Below, in pieces: positions 25,336 to 34,127 of a DNA stretch of 64,000 nt (position 1 is its first letter; each line of letters starts with the position of its first letter). The notes beneath the pieces were generated by a model, which did no database searches, was not told the origin of the DNA, and saw nothing but the letters and a program-made list of their open reading frames with translations. Source of the stretch: Polaromonas sp. (GTDB lineage: Bacteria > Pseudomonadota > Gammaproteobacteria > Burkholderiales > Burkholderiaceae_C); NCBI RefSeq assembly GCF_012927455.1, contig NZ_JABBPE010000016.1, positions 186,001-250,000 on the forward strand. The letters are read 5' to 3'. The translations under genes were made by a program, and so were the position numbers.

Positions 25336-27812
25336 TTCGAGCTGCCTTTCCAGCGGCGCAGCAGCAAGGCGTTCATCACCACGCTGACGCTGCTGAAGGC
25401 CATGGCGGCGCCGGCGATTACCGGACTCAGCAGACCAAAAGCTGCCAGCGGAATGCCGACCACGTTGTAGATAAACGCCCAGAACAGGTTTTGCCGGATC
25501 TTGGCGTAGGTGCGGCGCGAGATGTCGATGGCGTCGGCCACCAGCGCCGGGTTGCCGCGCATCAGCGTAATGCCGGCCGCGTGCATGGCGACGTCGGTGC
25601 CGGTGGCCATGGCAATGCCGACATCGGCGGCGGCCAGCGCGGGTGCGTCATTGATGCCGTCGCCGACCATCGCGACGCGGCCACCTTTGTCCTGCACTTG
25701 CGCCTTGAGCTGGCCCACGATGGCTGCCTTGTCTTCGGGCAGCACCTGGAAATGCACGATGTCGATGCCGAGCTGTTTGGCGACGGATTCGGCGCTGCCC
25801 TGGTTGTCGCCGGTCACCAGCGCGGTCTGTATGCCCAGCGCGTGCAGGCTGGCCACGGCCGGCGCGGCGCTGGGCTTGAGGGTGTCGCCAAAGGCCAGCA
25901 GCCCCAGCAGTTGCGGTGCGCCGCTGACATCGGCCAGCCACGAGACGGTGCGGCCTTCGGCTTCCAGTGCCTGGGCGCGCTCGGCGAATGGGCTGACATC
26001 GACTTTCAACTCCTGCATGAAGCGCGGGCTGCCGAGGCGCAACGCGCGCCCTTCGACCTGCGCCGACATGCCGCGTCCGGCGACGGCCCGCAACTGGGTG
26101 GCTGGCGCTACGCGGACCTCTTCCTTGAGCGCGAGGGCGGTGACGGCCTTGGCCAGCGGATGTTCACTGCCGGCCTGGATGGCGGCGCTCAGGGCCAGCA
26201 GCACAGCGCGCGTCGAGCCGCTGCCGGGTTCGAGCGCGACGACTTCGGGCTTGCCTTCGGTCAGCGTACCGGTCTTGTCGAAGGCGACGATCTTGACCCG
26301 GTGCGCCACTTCCAGCGCTTCGGCGTCCTTGATCAGAATGCCGCGTTTGGCCGCCGCCCCGGTGCCCACCATGATGGCCGTGGGCGTGGCCAGCCCCAGC
26401 GCGCAAGGGCAGGCAATCACCAGCACGGCGACGGCGTTGAGGATGGCGGCCTCCCAGTTGCCGGTGACCAGACCCCAGCCCAGCACGGTGACGGCGGCGA
26501 TGCCAATGACGACCGGCACGAACACCGCGCTGACCTGGTCAACCAGCCGCTGTATCGGCGCTTTTTTGGCCTGCGCCGATTCGACCATGCGCACAATGCG
26601 CGCCAACGTGGATTCGGCGCCCACCGCCGTGGTGCGCACCACGATCAGGCCTTCGGCATTGACGGCGCCGCCGGTGACGCGGTCGCCCTCGTGCTTGTTG
26701 ACGGGCAGGCTTTCGCCGGTGATCAGCGATTCATCGACTTGCGTCGCGCCTTCGATGATCTCGCCATCGACCGCGATGCGCTCGCCGGGGCGCACCACGA
26801 TGAGGTCGCCCACCGCGACCTGCGCCATCGCTATTTCCTCGTCCCGGCCGTTGACGCGGCGGCGCGCGGTTTCAGGCCGCAGCGCATTGAGCGCGCGTAT
26901 CGCTTCGGTGGTCTGGCCCTTGGCGCGCGCTTCCATCCATTTGCCCAGCAACACCAGCGTGATGACGACCGCTGAAGCCTCAAAATAAAGATGTTCCATG
27001 CTGCCCTGCGCCCCATATGCCAGCAGCTGATAGACACTGAGACCGTAGGCGGCCGACGTGCCCAGGGCCACCAGCAAATCCATGTTGCCGGCGCCGGCGC
27101 GCACGGCTTTGTAGCCGGCCTTGTAAAAGCGCGCCCCCAGCCAGAATTGCACCGGCGTGGCGAGAAGCCACTGCAGCCAGCCATCCAGCATCCAGTGCTG
27201 GCCGAACAGCCCGGCCAGCATGGGCAGCGCCAGTGGCGTCGAGAGCGCCGTCGCCAGCGCCACCGGCCACCAGCTGGCGCCAGATTTTTGCGACTGGCCG
27301 GCGGCGGTGTCCAGGCCCTCAGCCTGCAGCGCCCAGGCCCGGTAACCGGCTTTATCAACGGCGGCAATCAGTTGGTCCAGCGTGGCAGCGCCGCCCGAGA
27401 GTTTGACTTCTGCCGTCTCGGTGGCCAGATTGACCTCGGCCGACAGCACGCCGGGCACTTGCCTGAGCGCTTTTTCGACACGCGACACGCAAGACGCGCA
27501 GGTCATGTCGCCAATTTTCAGGCGCAGCGACTGCTCGCCCACCGCATAGCCGGCTTTTTCCACCGCGTGCTGCAGCGTGGCCAGGCTGACATCGGCGCGC
27601 GCCGAGACGCTGGCCTGCTCGGTGGCGAAATTGACGCTGGCCTCACTGACGCCCGCGACTGCGCCCAGCGCTTTCTCGACGCGGGTTACGCACGATGCGC
27701 AGGTCATACCGGTTACGGGAAAGCGCCATTCGGTCAGGGCAGCACCCGGTGTTGGCGGTGCTTGCTGGTCTTTTTGACTCAAGGGGGTTGGCAATGTCTG
27801 CGTGATGCTCAT
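25332..27812 (-). CDS. copA: Copper-exporting P1B-type ATPase CopA
   Basis: Inner-membrane Cu(I) pump with 826 residues. Two N-terminal heavy-metal-binding domains carry GMTCASC (Cys38, Cys41) and DMTCASC (Cys105, Cys108). The membrane CPC motif is in [13 protein letters not shown]. The phosphorylation site is DKTGTLTEG, followed by [11 protein letters not shown] in the nucleotide region. The TGES motif is [11 protein letters not shown]. The start ATG has AGGAG five bases upstream. It is first in copA-cueR and divergent from copZ, with a CueR-type promoter upstream. Confidence 0.96.
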   Translation of the reverse strand: MSITQTLPTPLSQKDQQAPPTPGAALTEWRFPVTGMTCASCVTRVEKALGAVAGVSEASVNFATEQASVSARADVSLATLQHAVEKAGYAVGEQSLRLKIGDMTCASCVSRVEKALRQVPGVLSAEVNLATETAEVKLSGGAATLDQLIAAVDKAGYRAWALQAEGLDTAAGQSQKSGASWWPVALATALSTPLALPMLAGLFGQHWMLDGWLQWLLATPVQFWLGARFYKAGYKAVRAGAGNMDLLVALGTSAAYGLSVYQLLAYGAQGSMEHLYFEASAVVITLVLLGKWMEARAKGQTTEAIRALNALRPETARRRVNGRDEEIAMAQVAVGDLIVVRPGERIAVDGEIIEGATQVDESLITGESLPVNKHEGDRVTGGAVNAEGLIVVRTTAVGAESTLARIVRMVESAQAKKAPIQRLVDQVSAVFVPVVIGIAAVTVLGWGLVTGNWEAAILNAVAVLVIACPCALGLATPTAIMVGTGAAAKRGILIKDAEALEVAHRVKIVAFDKTGTLTEGKPEVVALEPGSGSTRAVLLALSAAIQAGSEHPLAKAVTALALKEEVRVAPATQLRAVAGRGMSAQVEGRALRLGSPRFMQELKVDVSPFAERAQALEAEGRTVSWLADVSGAPQLLGLLAFGDTLKPSAAPAVASLHALGIQTALVTGDNQGSAESVAKQLGIDIVHFQVLPEDKAAIVGQLKAQVQDKGGRVAMVGDGINDAPALAAADVGIAMATGTDVAMHAAGITLMRGNPALVADAIDISRRTYAKIRQNLFWAFIYNVVGIPLAAFGLLSPVIAGAAMAFSSVSVVMNALLLRRWKGSSK

Positions 27813-27878
27813 GCGAACTCCTGGAAAACGAATTGCTGGGGCCGGTCACTTGGCAATAAGCGACATAGCGATAGACGT

Positions 27879-27909
27879 AGTGTGAACCTTGCCACCATGG
27901 CAGGGTCAA
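27879..27909 (-). promoter_or_regulatory. CueR-type promoter/operator of copA-cueR
   Basis: On the minus strand: -35 TTGACC (27909-27904), a 19-bp spacer holding the dyad CTGCCATGGTGGCAAGG, then a weak -10 CACACT (27884-27879). The 19-bp spacing and the TTGACC run-in to a dyad are hallmarks of MerR/CueR-activated promoters. It lies 67 bases upstream of the copA start. Confidence 0.82.
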
Positions 27910-27969
27910 GCGCCACGCGAAAAAGCCCGCCAAAGACCCCGGGTTCCGTTCAGGTTTGCCGCCGGGGGA

Positions 27970-28000
27970 TTGACCCTGCCCCCATGGGAACGTTCAAACT
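27970..28000 (+). promoter_or_regulatory. CueR-type promoter/operator of copZ
   Basis: On the plus strand: TTGACC (27970-27975), a 19-bp spacer with CTGCCCCCATGGGAACG, then CAAACT (27995-28000). The layout mirrors the copA promoter, although the dyad is less perfect. It lies 36 bases upstream of copZ. Confidence 0.75.
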
Positions 28001-28036
28001 GCAGGCCTCAGTCTTTAAGCATTCAAGGAGTCAAAC

Positions 28037-28225
28037 ATGGAATTCAACATCCCCGCCATCAGCTGCGGCCATTGCGTCCGCGCCGTCACCGAGGCCGTCA
28101 AGCAGGTCGACCCGGACGCACAGGTCGGTGTGGATTTGGAGAGCAAGAAGGTTACGGTGCAGACCACGCGGGAACGTGACGTTGTGGCAGCTGCGCTGGC
28201 GGATGCGGGTTACCCGGTGCGGTGA
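28037..28225 (+). CDS. copZ: Heavy-metal-associated domain copper chaperone (CopZ-like)
   Basis: A 62-residue single HMA-domain protein that should carry Cu(I) in the cytoplasm and hand it to CopA or CueR. The metal site is SCGHC (Cys10, Cys13), with the usual small ferredoxin-like fold pattern and an ending of ALADAGYPVR. An AAGGAG ribosome-binding site is six bases from the ATG. It is divergent from copA-cueR and has its own CueR-type promoter. A repeat follows about 20 bases after the stop. Confidence 0.92.
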   Translation: MEFNIPAISCGHCVRAVTEAVKQVDPDAQVGVDLESKKVTVQTTRERDVVAAALADAGYPVR

Positions 28226-28244
28226 CTACTGTTCAATGCGTTTT

Positions 28245-28298
28245 AAGGCTGCAGCCTAATAAGAGAGGGCTTAGCTAGCTATTAAATTCATAGTAACT
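28245..28298 (+). repeat. AT-rich interspersed repeat, copy 3
   Basis: AAGGCTGCAGCCTAATAAGA followed by TAGCTAGCTATTAAATTCAT and AGTAAC; a diverged copy. It is located just downstream of copZ. The rest of 28226-28466 shows no gene I can support. Confidence 0.8.
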
Positions 28299-28466
28299 CT
28301 GAGCTGCTGCGGTTGTTGTGGCTGAGCTTCTCGAGGCCTCGTTGGAGAGTCGTAGCAGCGCCCTTTGCGACCATGCCGGGGGTAGCCCGGCGGCTAGTCA
28401 CTTTCTATTGCTTCGCCCTTTATCAACTTGACCTCGCGACAGATAAACATAATTCGTTAGCCCTCT

Positions 28467-29057
28467 ATGACCCCGAACGACAAAAAATGGGAGCAGCTTC
28501 TTACGCCAGCTATCGCTCGCGAGAAACTGATCTCGGCTTCCATGTACATCACAGCATTCGAATTGCTGAAAGATTCCATCATTGATCGAGTCCGCTCGTT
28601 CTACGCAGATAGCTTCGACCAAAATGGGCCAATAGTCGGCCCGGAATACCAAGCAAAAGTGCTTTCTCGAAGCAAGAGCGTTCTGTATGCCTCACTCAAT
28701 TGGCTTCTAGAAAACGATGCCATAAACAAGCAAGACATTCAGTTATTCGAGAGCATCAAGGCAACTCGAAATTCCATCGCCCACGGCCTGCACACGCTAG
28801 TCATTGGGGATGCTGACTTCAAACATATTGAGCGGTTTCAGGAGCTCGTAGCACTGCTACGAAAAATTGAAGTCTGGTGGGTTGTCAGTTTCGAAATTCC
28901 GACTAACCCGGACTTCGATGGACAAGAAATTGATGAGAGCGGAATCGTTCCCGGCCCCGTACTGATGCTTCAAATGATGCTGGAAGTGGTTTCCGGGAAT
29001 GAGGAATTTCTAAACCACTACCGCCAAGCGAGGCCGTGCGCAAAGAACGACGACTAA
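28467..29057 (+). CDS. Hypothetical protein with HEPN-like RX4H motif
   Basis: A 196-residue soluble protein that I do not recognise by family. It is mostly helical, and its base composition is clearly more AT-rich than the neighbours. Residues 101-106 read RNSIAH, inside LFESIKATRNSIAHGL. This fits the RX4-6H motif of HEPN ribonuclease-type domains, where Asn after Arg is common. The C-terminal third (from about 130, with WWVVSFEIPTNPDFDG) is unassigned. It stands alone, flanked by interspersed repeats on both sides, with no partner nucleotidyltransferase or antitoxin visible. The start has only a weak ribosome-binding site. It could be a defence or RNA-processing gene that arrived by transfer; this is inference from one motif. 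Confidence 0.6.
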   Translation: MTPNDKKWEQLLTPAIAREKLISASMYITAFELLKDSIIDRVRSFYADSFDQNGPIVGPEYQAKVLSRSKSVLYASLNWLLENDAINKQDIQLFESIKATRNSIAHGLHTLVIGDADFKHIERFQELVALLRKIEVWWVVSFEIPTNPDFDGQEIDESGIVPGPVLMLQMMLEVVSGNEEFLNHYRQARPCAKNDD

Positions 29058-29229
29058 TGGGTACTCCCTCCCCCAGAAGCAGTAAACCGACCGATTGTTT
29101 GGCTGCCCGGGAACGCCTGCAGTCGTACACACCATACAAGTAGATACAGAAGCAGAAGCGATAACAGGGATGATTTAGGCTTTTAGCTCTGCTTTCGACA
29201 CGCATTTCATAGCCGCTGCCCAGACAGCG

Positions 29230-29260
29230 CGGGCGCAGAATGCTATTTAATCAATAGCAA
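29230..29260 (+). repeat. AT-rich interspersed repeat, copy 4 (short)
   Basis: GGGCGCAGAATGCTATTTAA followed by TCAATAGCAA: only the 3' hairpin half of the family. It lies in the 258-base gap between the HEPN-like gene and psd, where nothing else is seen. Confidence 0.65.
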
Positions 29261-29316
29261 CAACAGCTACCGCTGCCCCGATAGAATCAATCGTCCCATC
29301 CTCACGCCGCCTGCCC

Positions 29317-30171
29317 ATGTCTGACCGTCTTGCCGTCCTGCCCCAATACCTGATTCCCAAGCAGGCGCTCACCGTGTTTGCCGGCTATGTGGCAGGACGC
29401 GAGCGGGGCTGGCTGACCACTGAAATCATTCGCCGCTTTGTCGCCAAATACCAGGTCAACATGGACGAGGCGCTTGACTCTGACATTGCCCACTACACCA
29501 CCTTCAACGACTTTTTCACACGCGCCCTCAAGCCCGGTGCGCGGCCTTTGGCTGATGCAGACCTCATTTGCCCGGTTGATGGCGCCATTAGCCAGTTTGG
29601 GGCGATTGAGCACGACCAGATTTTTCAGGCCAAGGGCCATCGTTACTCCACCACCGCGATGGTGGGCGGCGATGCCGCGCTGGCCGCACAGTACCAGGAC
29701 GGCAGCTTCGCCACGCTGTACCTGAGCCCGAAGGACTACCACCGCATTCACATGCCTTGCGATGGCCGTTTGACGCGCATGATTTACGTGCCGGGCGAGC
29801 TGTTTTCAGTCAACCCGGTGACGGCGCGCGGTGTGCCCGGCCTGTTCGCGCGCAACGAGCGTGTGGTCTGCGTGTTCGAGGCAGAGCGCGGCCCGTTTGT
29901 GCTGGTGCTGGTCGGTGCGACGATTGTCGGCAGCATGGCGACGGTGTGGCATGGCGTGGTCAATCCGCCGCGCGGCAAGCAGGTGCGCGAGTGGGATTAT
30001 TCGGCGGAGGTAGCGCCCGCCATCGCCCTGAAGCAAGGCGAAGAAATGGGGCGTTTTTTGCTCGGCTCCACCGTCGTCATGCTATTTCCCAAGGGGCCGT
30101 TGCACTTCAACCCGACGTGGACGCACGCACGCGGCATACGGCTGGGCGAGGTCATGGCGAACTACGACTGA
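29317..30171 (+). CDS. psd: Phosphatidylserine decarboxylase proenzyme
   Basis: Inner-membrane enzyme that makes phosphatidylethanolamine from phosphatidylserine. The 284-residue proenzyme has the self-cleavage motif LGST with Ser251 as the residue that becomes the pyruvoyl group. Other family blocks are TFNDFFTRALKPGARPL, CPVDGAISQFG and SPKDYHRIHMPCDG. The length is that of the bacterial type I enzyme. It stands alone and is convergent with the DUF72 gene. Confidence 0.95.
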   Translation: MSDRLAVLPQYLIPKQALTVFAGYVAGRERGWLTTEIIRRFVAKYQVNMDEALDSDIAHYTTFNDFFTRALKPGARPLADADLICPVDGAISQFGAIEHDQIFQAKGHRYSTTAMVGGDAALAAQYQDGSFATLYLSPKDYHRIHMPCDGRLTRMIYVPGELFSVNPVTARGVPGLFARNERVVCVFEAERGPFVLVLVGATIVGSMATVWHGVVNPPRGKQVREWDYSAEVAPAIALKQGEEMGRFLLGSTVVMLFPKGPLHFNPTWTHARGIRLGEVMANYD

Positions 30172-30174
30172 AGC

Positions 30175-31080
30175 TCAGGTAACCGCCACCTTGACACCCA
30201 GCCGGGCCAGCAGCGCCATGGCGGCGGCAGGCGCCTTTTCTTTGGCGCCATTGATGAAGTAGATGAACACGTCGCGCGGCGCGCCTGCCTCAGCCGGACC
30301 CTCCAGGCTGGGCAAGTCGTCAGGCGCGCCGCCTGCCGCCCAGTTGCGCGCGCGTTCGGCCCAGGCGCTAAGGGCCGCTTCATCGTAGCCGCTGGCCAGG
30401 CCGGCCTCGCTCAACATCAGCCGGGCATAGACAAAATCGCCGGTGAGGTCGGCAAACGACGGAAATTTGTCAGCATCGGTAAACACGGTGGCCACCTTGT
30501 AGCGGCGTGCCAGCGCCAGGAAGGCTTGCGTCATGAAACTCTCGTGCCGCACATCGACCACATGGCGCAGCGCCCGCCCATCAAGCTGCTGCGGCAGCAG
30601 CGCCAGAAAGGCTTCAAAGTCCCCTGCCTCAAACACTTTGCCGGGCATGAATTGCCATACGATGGGGCCGAGTTTGTGGCCCAGCTCGCTGATGCCGCTT
30701 TCAACAAAGCGCGTGATGGATTCGCCCGCTTCGGCCAGCACGCGGCGGTTGGTCGCGTAGCGCGAGGCCTTGAGCGAAAAGACAAAGTCGGCGGGCGTCT
30801 CATCGTGCCATTTTTTGAAGCTGGCCGGTTTCATGGTGCTGTAGTAGGTGCCGTTGACTTCGATGGCGCTGAGCTGGCGGCTGGCGTAGGCCAGTTCCTG
30901 ACTTTGCGGCAGGCCTTGCGGAAAGAAGTTGTCGCGCCAGGGCGGGTAAGTCCAGCCGCCCACGCCGACGCGGATGCGCGGCGCGGCCTGTGCTTCAGGA
31001 GAATGATTTGCAGCGCTGGTCGGGGCGGGCTGTGGGGTCATGACGGGTGCGGTAAAAAACTCGTTCAAACACATGCCCAT
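30175..31080 (-). CDS. DUF72 domain protein (YecE family)
   Basis: A TIM-barrel-like protein of unknown function, about 301 residues from the ATG at 31080. An ATG at 31041 (MTPQPAPTSA) is an equally plausible start because neither has a strong ribosome-binding site. DUF72 blocks are RVGVGGWTYPPWRDNFFPQG, IEVNGTYYSTMKPASFKKWH, and FVFSLKASRYATNRR. A late VYARLMLSEAG is also typical. It is convergent with psd, the stops being three bases apart. Confidence 0.9.
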   Translation of the reverse strand: MGMCLNEFFTAPVMTPQPAPTSAANHSPEAQAAPRIRVGVGGWTYPPWRDNFFPQGLPQSQELAYASRQLSAIEVNGTYYSTMKPASFKKWHDETPADFVFSLKASRYATNRRVLAEAGESITRFVESGISELGHKLGPIVWQFMPGKVFEAGDFEAFLALLPQQLDGRALRHVVDVRHESFMTQAFLALARRYKVATVFTDADKFPSFADLTGDFVYARLMLSEAGLASGYDEAALSAWAERARNWAAGGAPDDLPSLEGPAEAGAPRDVFIYFINGAKEKAPAAAMALLARLGVKVAVT

Positions 31081-31173
31081 GAAGGATAGCGGCGTTCGCC
31101 ACAGGCGTACAGTAGCCGTTGGCCCAGCCTAGCGCTGATGTGTTTTCTGCCCTTCCATCTTCGGAGTCTTTTC

Positions 31174-32829
31174 ATGAACGCCCGACTACCCAGCTCGCAA
31201 ATTTTGCAAGGTTCGCAACGCGGCACTACCGACGCTACCGGCGCTTCCGACATTGACGCCAGCCCGTTCAACACCGCCCAGGCCCTGTCACAGATCACGG
31301 CACAGTGGGACGGCGACATCGTCCAGCAGCTGAGCGACTACATCGCCATTCCGGCCAAATCGCCCATGTTCGACAGCGACTGGGCGCAGCACGGCTACAT
31401 CGACACCGTGGTGCGCAATGCGGCGGCCTGGGTGGAGGCGCAGAAAGTCGAGGGGCTGACACTGGAAATTGTGCGGCTGGAGGGGCGCACGCCGCTGCTG
31501 TTTTTCGAGATTGCGGCCTCGTCAGGCGGTGGACAAGCACATGCCGCAAGGCACGCGGGGCCTGCCCCCTTGCCAGCCGGGGCCGTGGAACCGGCTTTGC
31601 CGGGCCACAGGCGCAGCGCCCCCTCGGGGGGCAGCGAACCACGCGAAGCGGGGAGCGTGGGGGCCACAGTCTTGTTCTATGGCCACCTTGACAAGCAGCC
31701 CGAATTTACCGGCTGGCGCAGCGACCTGGGCCCGTGGACGCCGAAGTACCAGGACGGCAAACTCTATGGCCGGGGCGGCGCCGACGACGGCTATGCGGTC
31801 TACGCCAGCATTGCGGCGGTACAGGCGCTGAAAAGCCAGGGCGTGGCGCACCCGCGCATTGTCGGCATGATTGAAACCTGCGAGGAAAGCGGCTCGCGCG
31901 ACCTGCTGCCCTATATCAACGCGCTCAAAACGCGGCTTGGCGAGGTTGCGCTGGTGGTGTGCCTGGACTCGGGCGCCGGCAATTACGACCAGCTCTGGCT
32001 GACCACCAGCCTGCGCGGCAACGCGGCCGGCGTGCTGAAGGTCGAGGTGCTGACCGAAGGCATCCACTCGGGCGACGCCAGCGGCTTGGTGCCGTCGAGC
32101 TTTCGCATCCTGCGCCATCTGCTGGACCGGCTCGAGGACAGCCAGACCGGGCGCCTGCTGCCGCCAAGTTTTCACTGCGAAATTCCTCCGGACCGCCTGG
32201 AGCAGGCGCAGGCGACAGCAAAAATTCTGGGTGACGAGATTTACAAACGCTTTCCATGGGCGCACTACGACTGCGAAGGCGCGGGCAGTTTTACCCTGCC
32301 GACGACCACCGACCCGGTCGAGGCGATGCTGAACCGCACCTGGCGGCCGACGCTGAGCGTGACCGGCGCCGAGGGTTTTCCGGCACTGAAAGACGCCGGC
32401 AATGTGCTGCGCCCTTACAGCGCCTTCAAGCTGTCGCTGCGCTTTCCGCCGCTGATTGACGCCGGCGCCGCAGTGCAGGAACTGAAAGCGCTGCTGGAAG
32501 ACAACGCGCCTTATCAAGCCAAGGTGACGTTTGAAAGCAGCGGCGGCGCAAGCGGCTGGAACGCGCCGGGCGCCGCGCCTTGGTTTGAAAGCGCCCTCAA
32601 CGACGCGTCGCAGAGCTTTTTTGGCGCGCCCTGCGGCACCATAGGCCAGGGCGGCACGATCCCGCTGATGGGCATGCTAAGCCAGGGCTTTCCCCAGGCG
32701 CAGATGATGGTTTGCGGCGTGCTTGGCCCCAAGAGCAACGCGCACGGCCCCAACGAGTTTTTGCATGTGCCCTACGCCAAGAAGCTGACCGCTGCAGTCG
32801 CCCAGGTGATCGCGCGCATGCCGGGCTGA
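31174..32829 (+). CDS. M20 family metallopeptidase with repeat insertion
   Basis: Di-zinc peptidase/deacylase of the M20 family, 551 residues. I choose the ATG at 31174 (MNARLPSSQILQ), with GGAG seven bases upstream. Zinc-site blocks: YGHLDKQPEFTGW (His, then Asp), YGRGGADDGYAVY (bridging Asp) and ETCEESGSRD (catalytic Glu pair). The final His is in NAHGPNEFLHV. Residues about 122-164 are an insertion from the GC-rich hairpin element ([20 protein letters not shown]), directly before ATVLFYGHLDKQ, the first metal-site strand. The stop codon lies inside a 62-bp perfect palindrome. Substrate is unknown. Confidence 0.9.
   Translation: MNARLPSSQILQGSQRGTTDATGASDIDASPFNTAQALSQITAQWDGDIVQQLSDYIAIPAKSPMFDSDWAQHGYIDTVVRNAAAWVEAQKVEGLTLEIVRLEGRTPLLFFEIAASSGGGQAHAARHAGPAPLPAGAVEPALPGHRRSAPSGGSEPREAGSVGATVLFYGHLDKQPEFTGWRSDLGPWTPKYQDGKLYGRGGADDGYAVYASIAAVQALKSQGVAHPRIVGMIETCEESGSRDLLPYINALKTRLGEVALVVCLDSGAGNYDQLWLTTSLRGNAAGVLKVEVLTEGIHSGDASGLVPSSFRILRHLLDRLEDSQTGRLLPPSFHCEIPPDRLEQAQATAKILGDEIYKRFPWAHYDCEGAGSFTLPTTTDPVEAMLNRTWRPTLSVTGAEGFPALKDAGNVLRPYSAFKLSLRFPPLIDAGAAVQELKALLEDNAPYQAKVTFESSGGASGWNAPGAAPWFESALNDASQSFFGAPCGTIGQGGTIPLMGMLSQGFPQAQMMVCGVLGPKSNAHGPNEFLHVPYAKKLTAAVAQVIARMPG
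31564..31664 (-). repeat. GC-rich three-hairpin element inside the M20 peptidase gene
   Basis: Reverse orientation relative to metX. On the minus strand hairpin 1 is CCACGC with GCGTGG, hairpin 2 is GCCCCC/GGGGGC, and hairpin 3 is CCGGC/GCCGG with loop AAA and outer stem GTGG/CCAC. That outer stem differs from other copies at both pairing partners. Confidence 0.92.
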
Positions 32830-32875
32830 ACGCGCGTGCCAGCGCGCTGGCACGCGCGTTCAGCCCGGCATGCGC
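32814..32875. repeat. Perfect 62-bp palindrome without spacer
   Basis: Two 31-base arms are exact reverse complements around the centre between 32844 and 32845. The left arm is the last codons and stop of the M20 peptidase; the right arm runs into a lipase remnant. A spacer-free palindrome this long is rare in bacterial DNA, because such structures are cut by SbcCD. It may mark a fold-back repair junction. Confidence 0.95.
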
Positions 32876-32876
32876 C

Positions 32877-33113
32877 CGCGCCGACCGGCTGGTCAACCCG
32901 GCGGGCAGCCGCGCCTTTGCAAAAAAAGCGGCGGACTCGCCCGCCGTGAAACCGGGCACGGTCACCAGCCCATGCTTTGACGGGCTCTATCACGAGGTTT
33001 TCAACGAGCTGGACGCCGCGCCGGTGCTGGCAGCACTGAAAACCTGGCTGGATGCCAGATTTTTAACAAGAAATGGCTGTAGACCAATGAAATCGGGCAC
33101 TATTAGCTATTAA
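32877..33113 (+). pseudogene. Alpha/beta hydrolase (monoacylglycerol lipase type) C-terminal remnant
   Basis: The reading frame gives RADRLVNPAGSRAFAKKAAD, then SPCFDGLYHEVFNELDAAPV and AALKTWLDARF. It matches the end of monoacylglycerol-lipase-like hydrolases: a catalytic Asp in GxDrlV and catalytic His in GLYHEvFNE. The nucleophile half is missing and the sequence starts right at the palindrome. The final codons and stop come from an AT-rich interspersed repeat. It is not expected to be functional. Confidence 0.8.
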
Positions 33114-33124
33114 ATTCATAGCAA
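33073..33124 (+). repeat. AT-rich interspersed repeat, copy 5
   Basis: ATGGCTGTAGACCAATGAAA, then TTAGCTATTAAATTCATAGC. It overlaps the tail of the lipase remnant and lies 23 bases from the end of the YidB remnant. Confidence 0.85.
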
Positions 33125-33146
33125 TCTAAGTTTGCATCAGCGTCCG

Positions 33147-33383
33147 TCAATGTGTCCGCTGGGCTAATCGCCCTTTCCGCAGGCCGCTCAGCATGCCCAT
33201 CAAGTCACCGCCATTGCCTAAGCCCTGCTGCGGCGCCTCTCGGGAGGACGTCAGGTGGTTGATCAGCCCCGGCAAAAGCTGCGATAGCTGACCGACCGCT
33301 TCGTCGGGGTTCAGTCCCAGCTTGGCGGCAATGTTGGAGACGGTGTTGCTGCCCAGCGCGATGGTGACTTCTTTGCCAGACAC
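33147..33383 (-). pseudogene. YidB/DUF937 family C-terminal remnant
   Basis: Seventy-eight codons ending LINHLTSSREAPQQG and GDLMGMLSGLRKG, with the family block NTVSNIAAKLGLNPDEAVGQ before it. Full-length relatives have an N-terminal half that is missing here. The upstream frame RQPV still resembles the QPVS hinge of the family but then meets a stop. It is fused at its 5' side to a transporter remnant on the same strand. A short product from the GTG is possible. Confidence 0.65.
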
Positions 33384-33384
33384 C

Positions 33385-33484
33385 GGCTGACGCGAGCTCG
33401 GTCAGCCCGTTGATGGCGATGAAGGTGACGTTGTTGGTGAGAAAAAGCCTGGCAAATGGCTGGCAGCCAGAGGTTGCGGTTCAT
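33385..33484 (-). pseudogene. Major facilitator transporter N-terminal remnant
   Basis: From an ATG at 33484 the sequence reads MNRNLWLPAICQAF; after a one-base frame change it continues FLTNNVTFIAINGLTELAS. This matches the start of a group of MFS permeases (pattern MNRNLWLLALCQGLFLTNNV). Only about 33 codons remain before the YidB remnant begins, so two unrelated genes were joined by deletion. Confidence 0.6.
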
Positions 33485-33502
33485 GGCAGCTGGCCGTTCG
33501 AG

Positions 33503-34042
33503 TCAGGCCCCAATGCGCAAGTTCTCCGTGGATATAGCGCGAACTCTGGGCCCGAAACTGCTGATATTGGTGAGCGTGTCGTTGTGGTGCTGAATCACCT
33601 GGGCTGCCGACAAATGCGCGTTGCCCTCCGTGGTGTGCGCGTCCGCTACCAGGACGACCGGGTAACCGAGCGCCAGCGCTCGGCGTGAGGTGGTGTCCAC
33701 GCAGAACTCGGTATGCATGCCGCAGATGACGAGGTCGGCCACCGCATGGCGCTTCAGGATTTGCTCCAACTCGGTGCGATGAAAAGAATCCGGAGTGGTC
33801 TTTCGCATGCGTACGTCTCTTGGCTCAACCTGGAGACCCTGGGCAAGTTGCCATGCAGCCGTTGCAAACTCAAGGTAGCCGGACGTGGACTCGTGCTGTA
33901 TGAAGATCACAAGGGCACCCGCGGCGCGCGCCTTCCCGGAAACTTGGTTGATGCGGGCGATGACTTGCTGTGACTCAAAAGCGGCGTGCTCGCCTTCGCA
34001 TAGGCCCTGCTGGACGTCGATGACAAGTAATGCTGTGTTCAT
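33503..34042 (-). CDS. Cysteine hydrolase, isochorismatase family
   Basis: Soluble hydrolase of 179 residues. The catalytic triad is complete: Asp9 in LLVIDVQ, Lys81 in RMRKTTPDSF, and Cys114 in CGMHTEFCVDTT. The product begins MNTALLVIDVQQGL, as in the family. Relatives hydrolyse amides such as nicotinamide or carbamates; the exact substrate cannot be inferred. It is upstream of the MFS and YidB remnants on the same strand. Confidence 0.9.
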   Translation of the reverse strand: MNTALLVIDVQQGLCEGEHAAFESQQVIARINQVSGKARAAGALVIFIQHESTSGYLEFATAAWQLAQGLQVEPRDVRMRKTTPDSFHRTELEQILKRHAVADLVICGMHTEFCVDTTSRRALALGYPVVLVADAHTTEGNAHLSAAQVIQHHNDTLTNISSFGPRVRAISTENLRIGA

Positions 34043-34127
34043 GGGTCGACAATCAGGAATATGGGGGTTGTGGAGCTTGCGGCCTCATTGGACCCTGAGC
34101 TTGACGGCAAATGCAAGCCGCGAAAAT

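Noticed and set aside
25491-26988. Two long plus-strand frames opposite copA
   Set aside because: Antisense shadows of codon bias in copA. Composition is unlike a natural protein.
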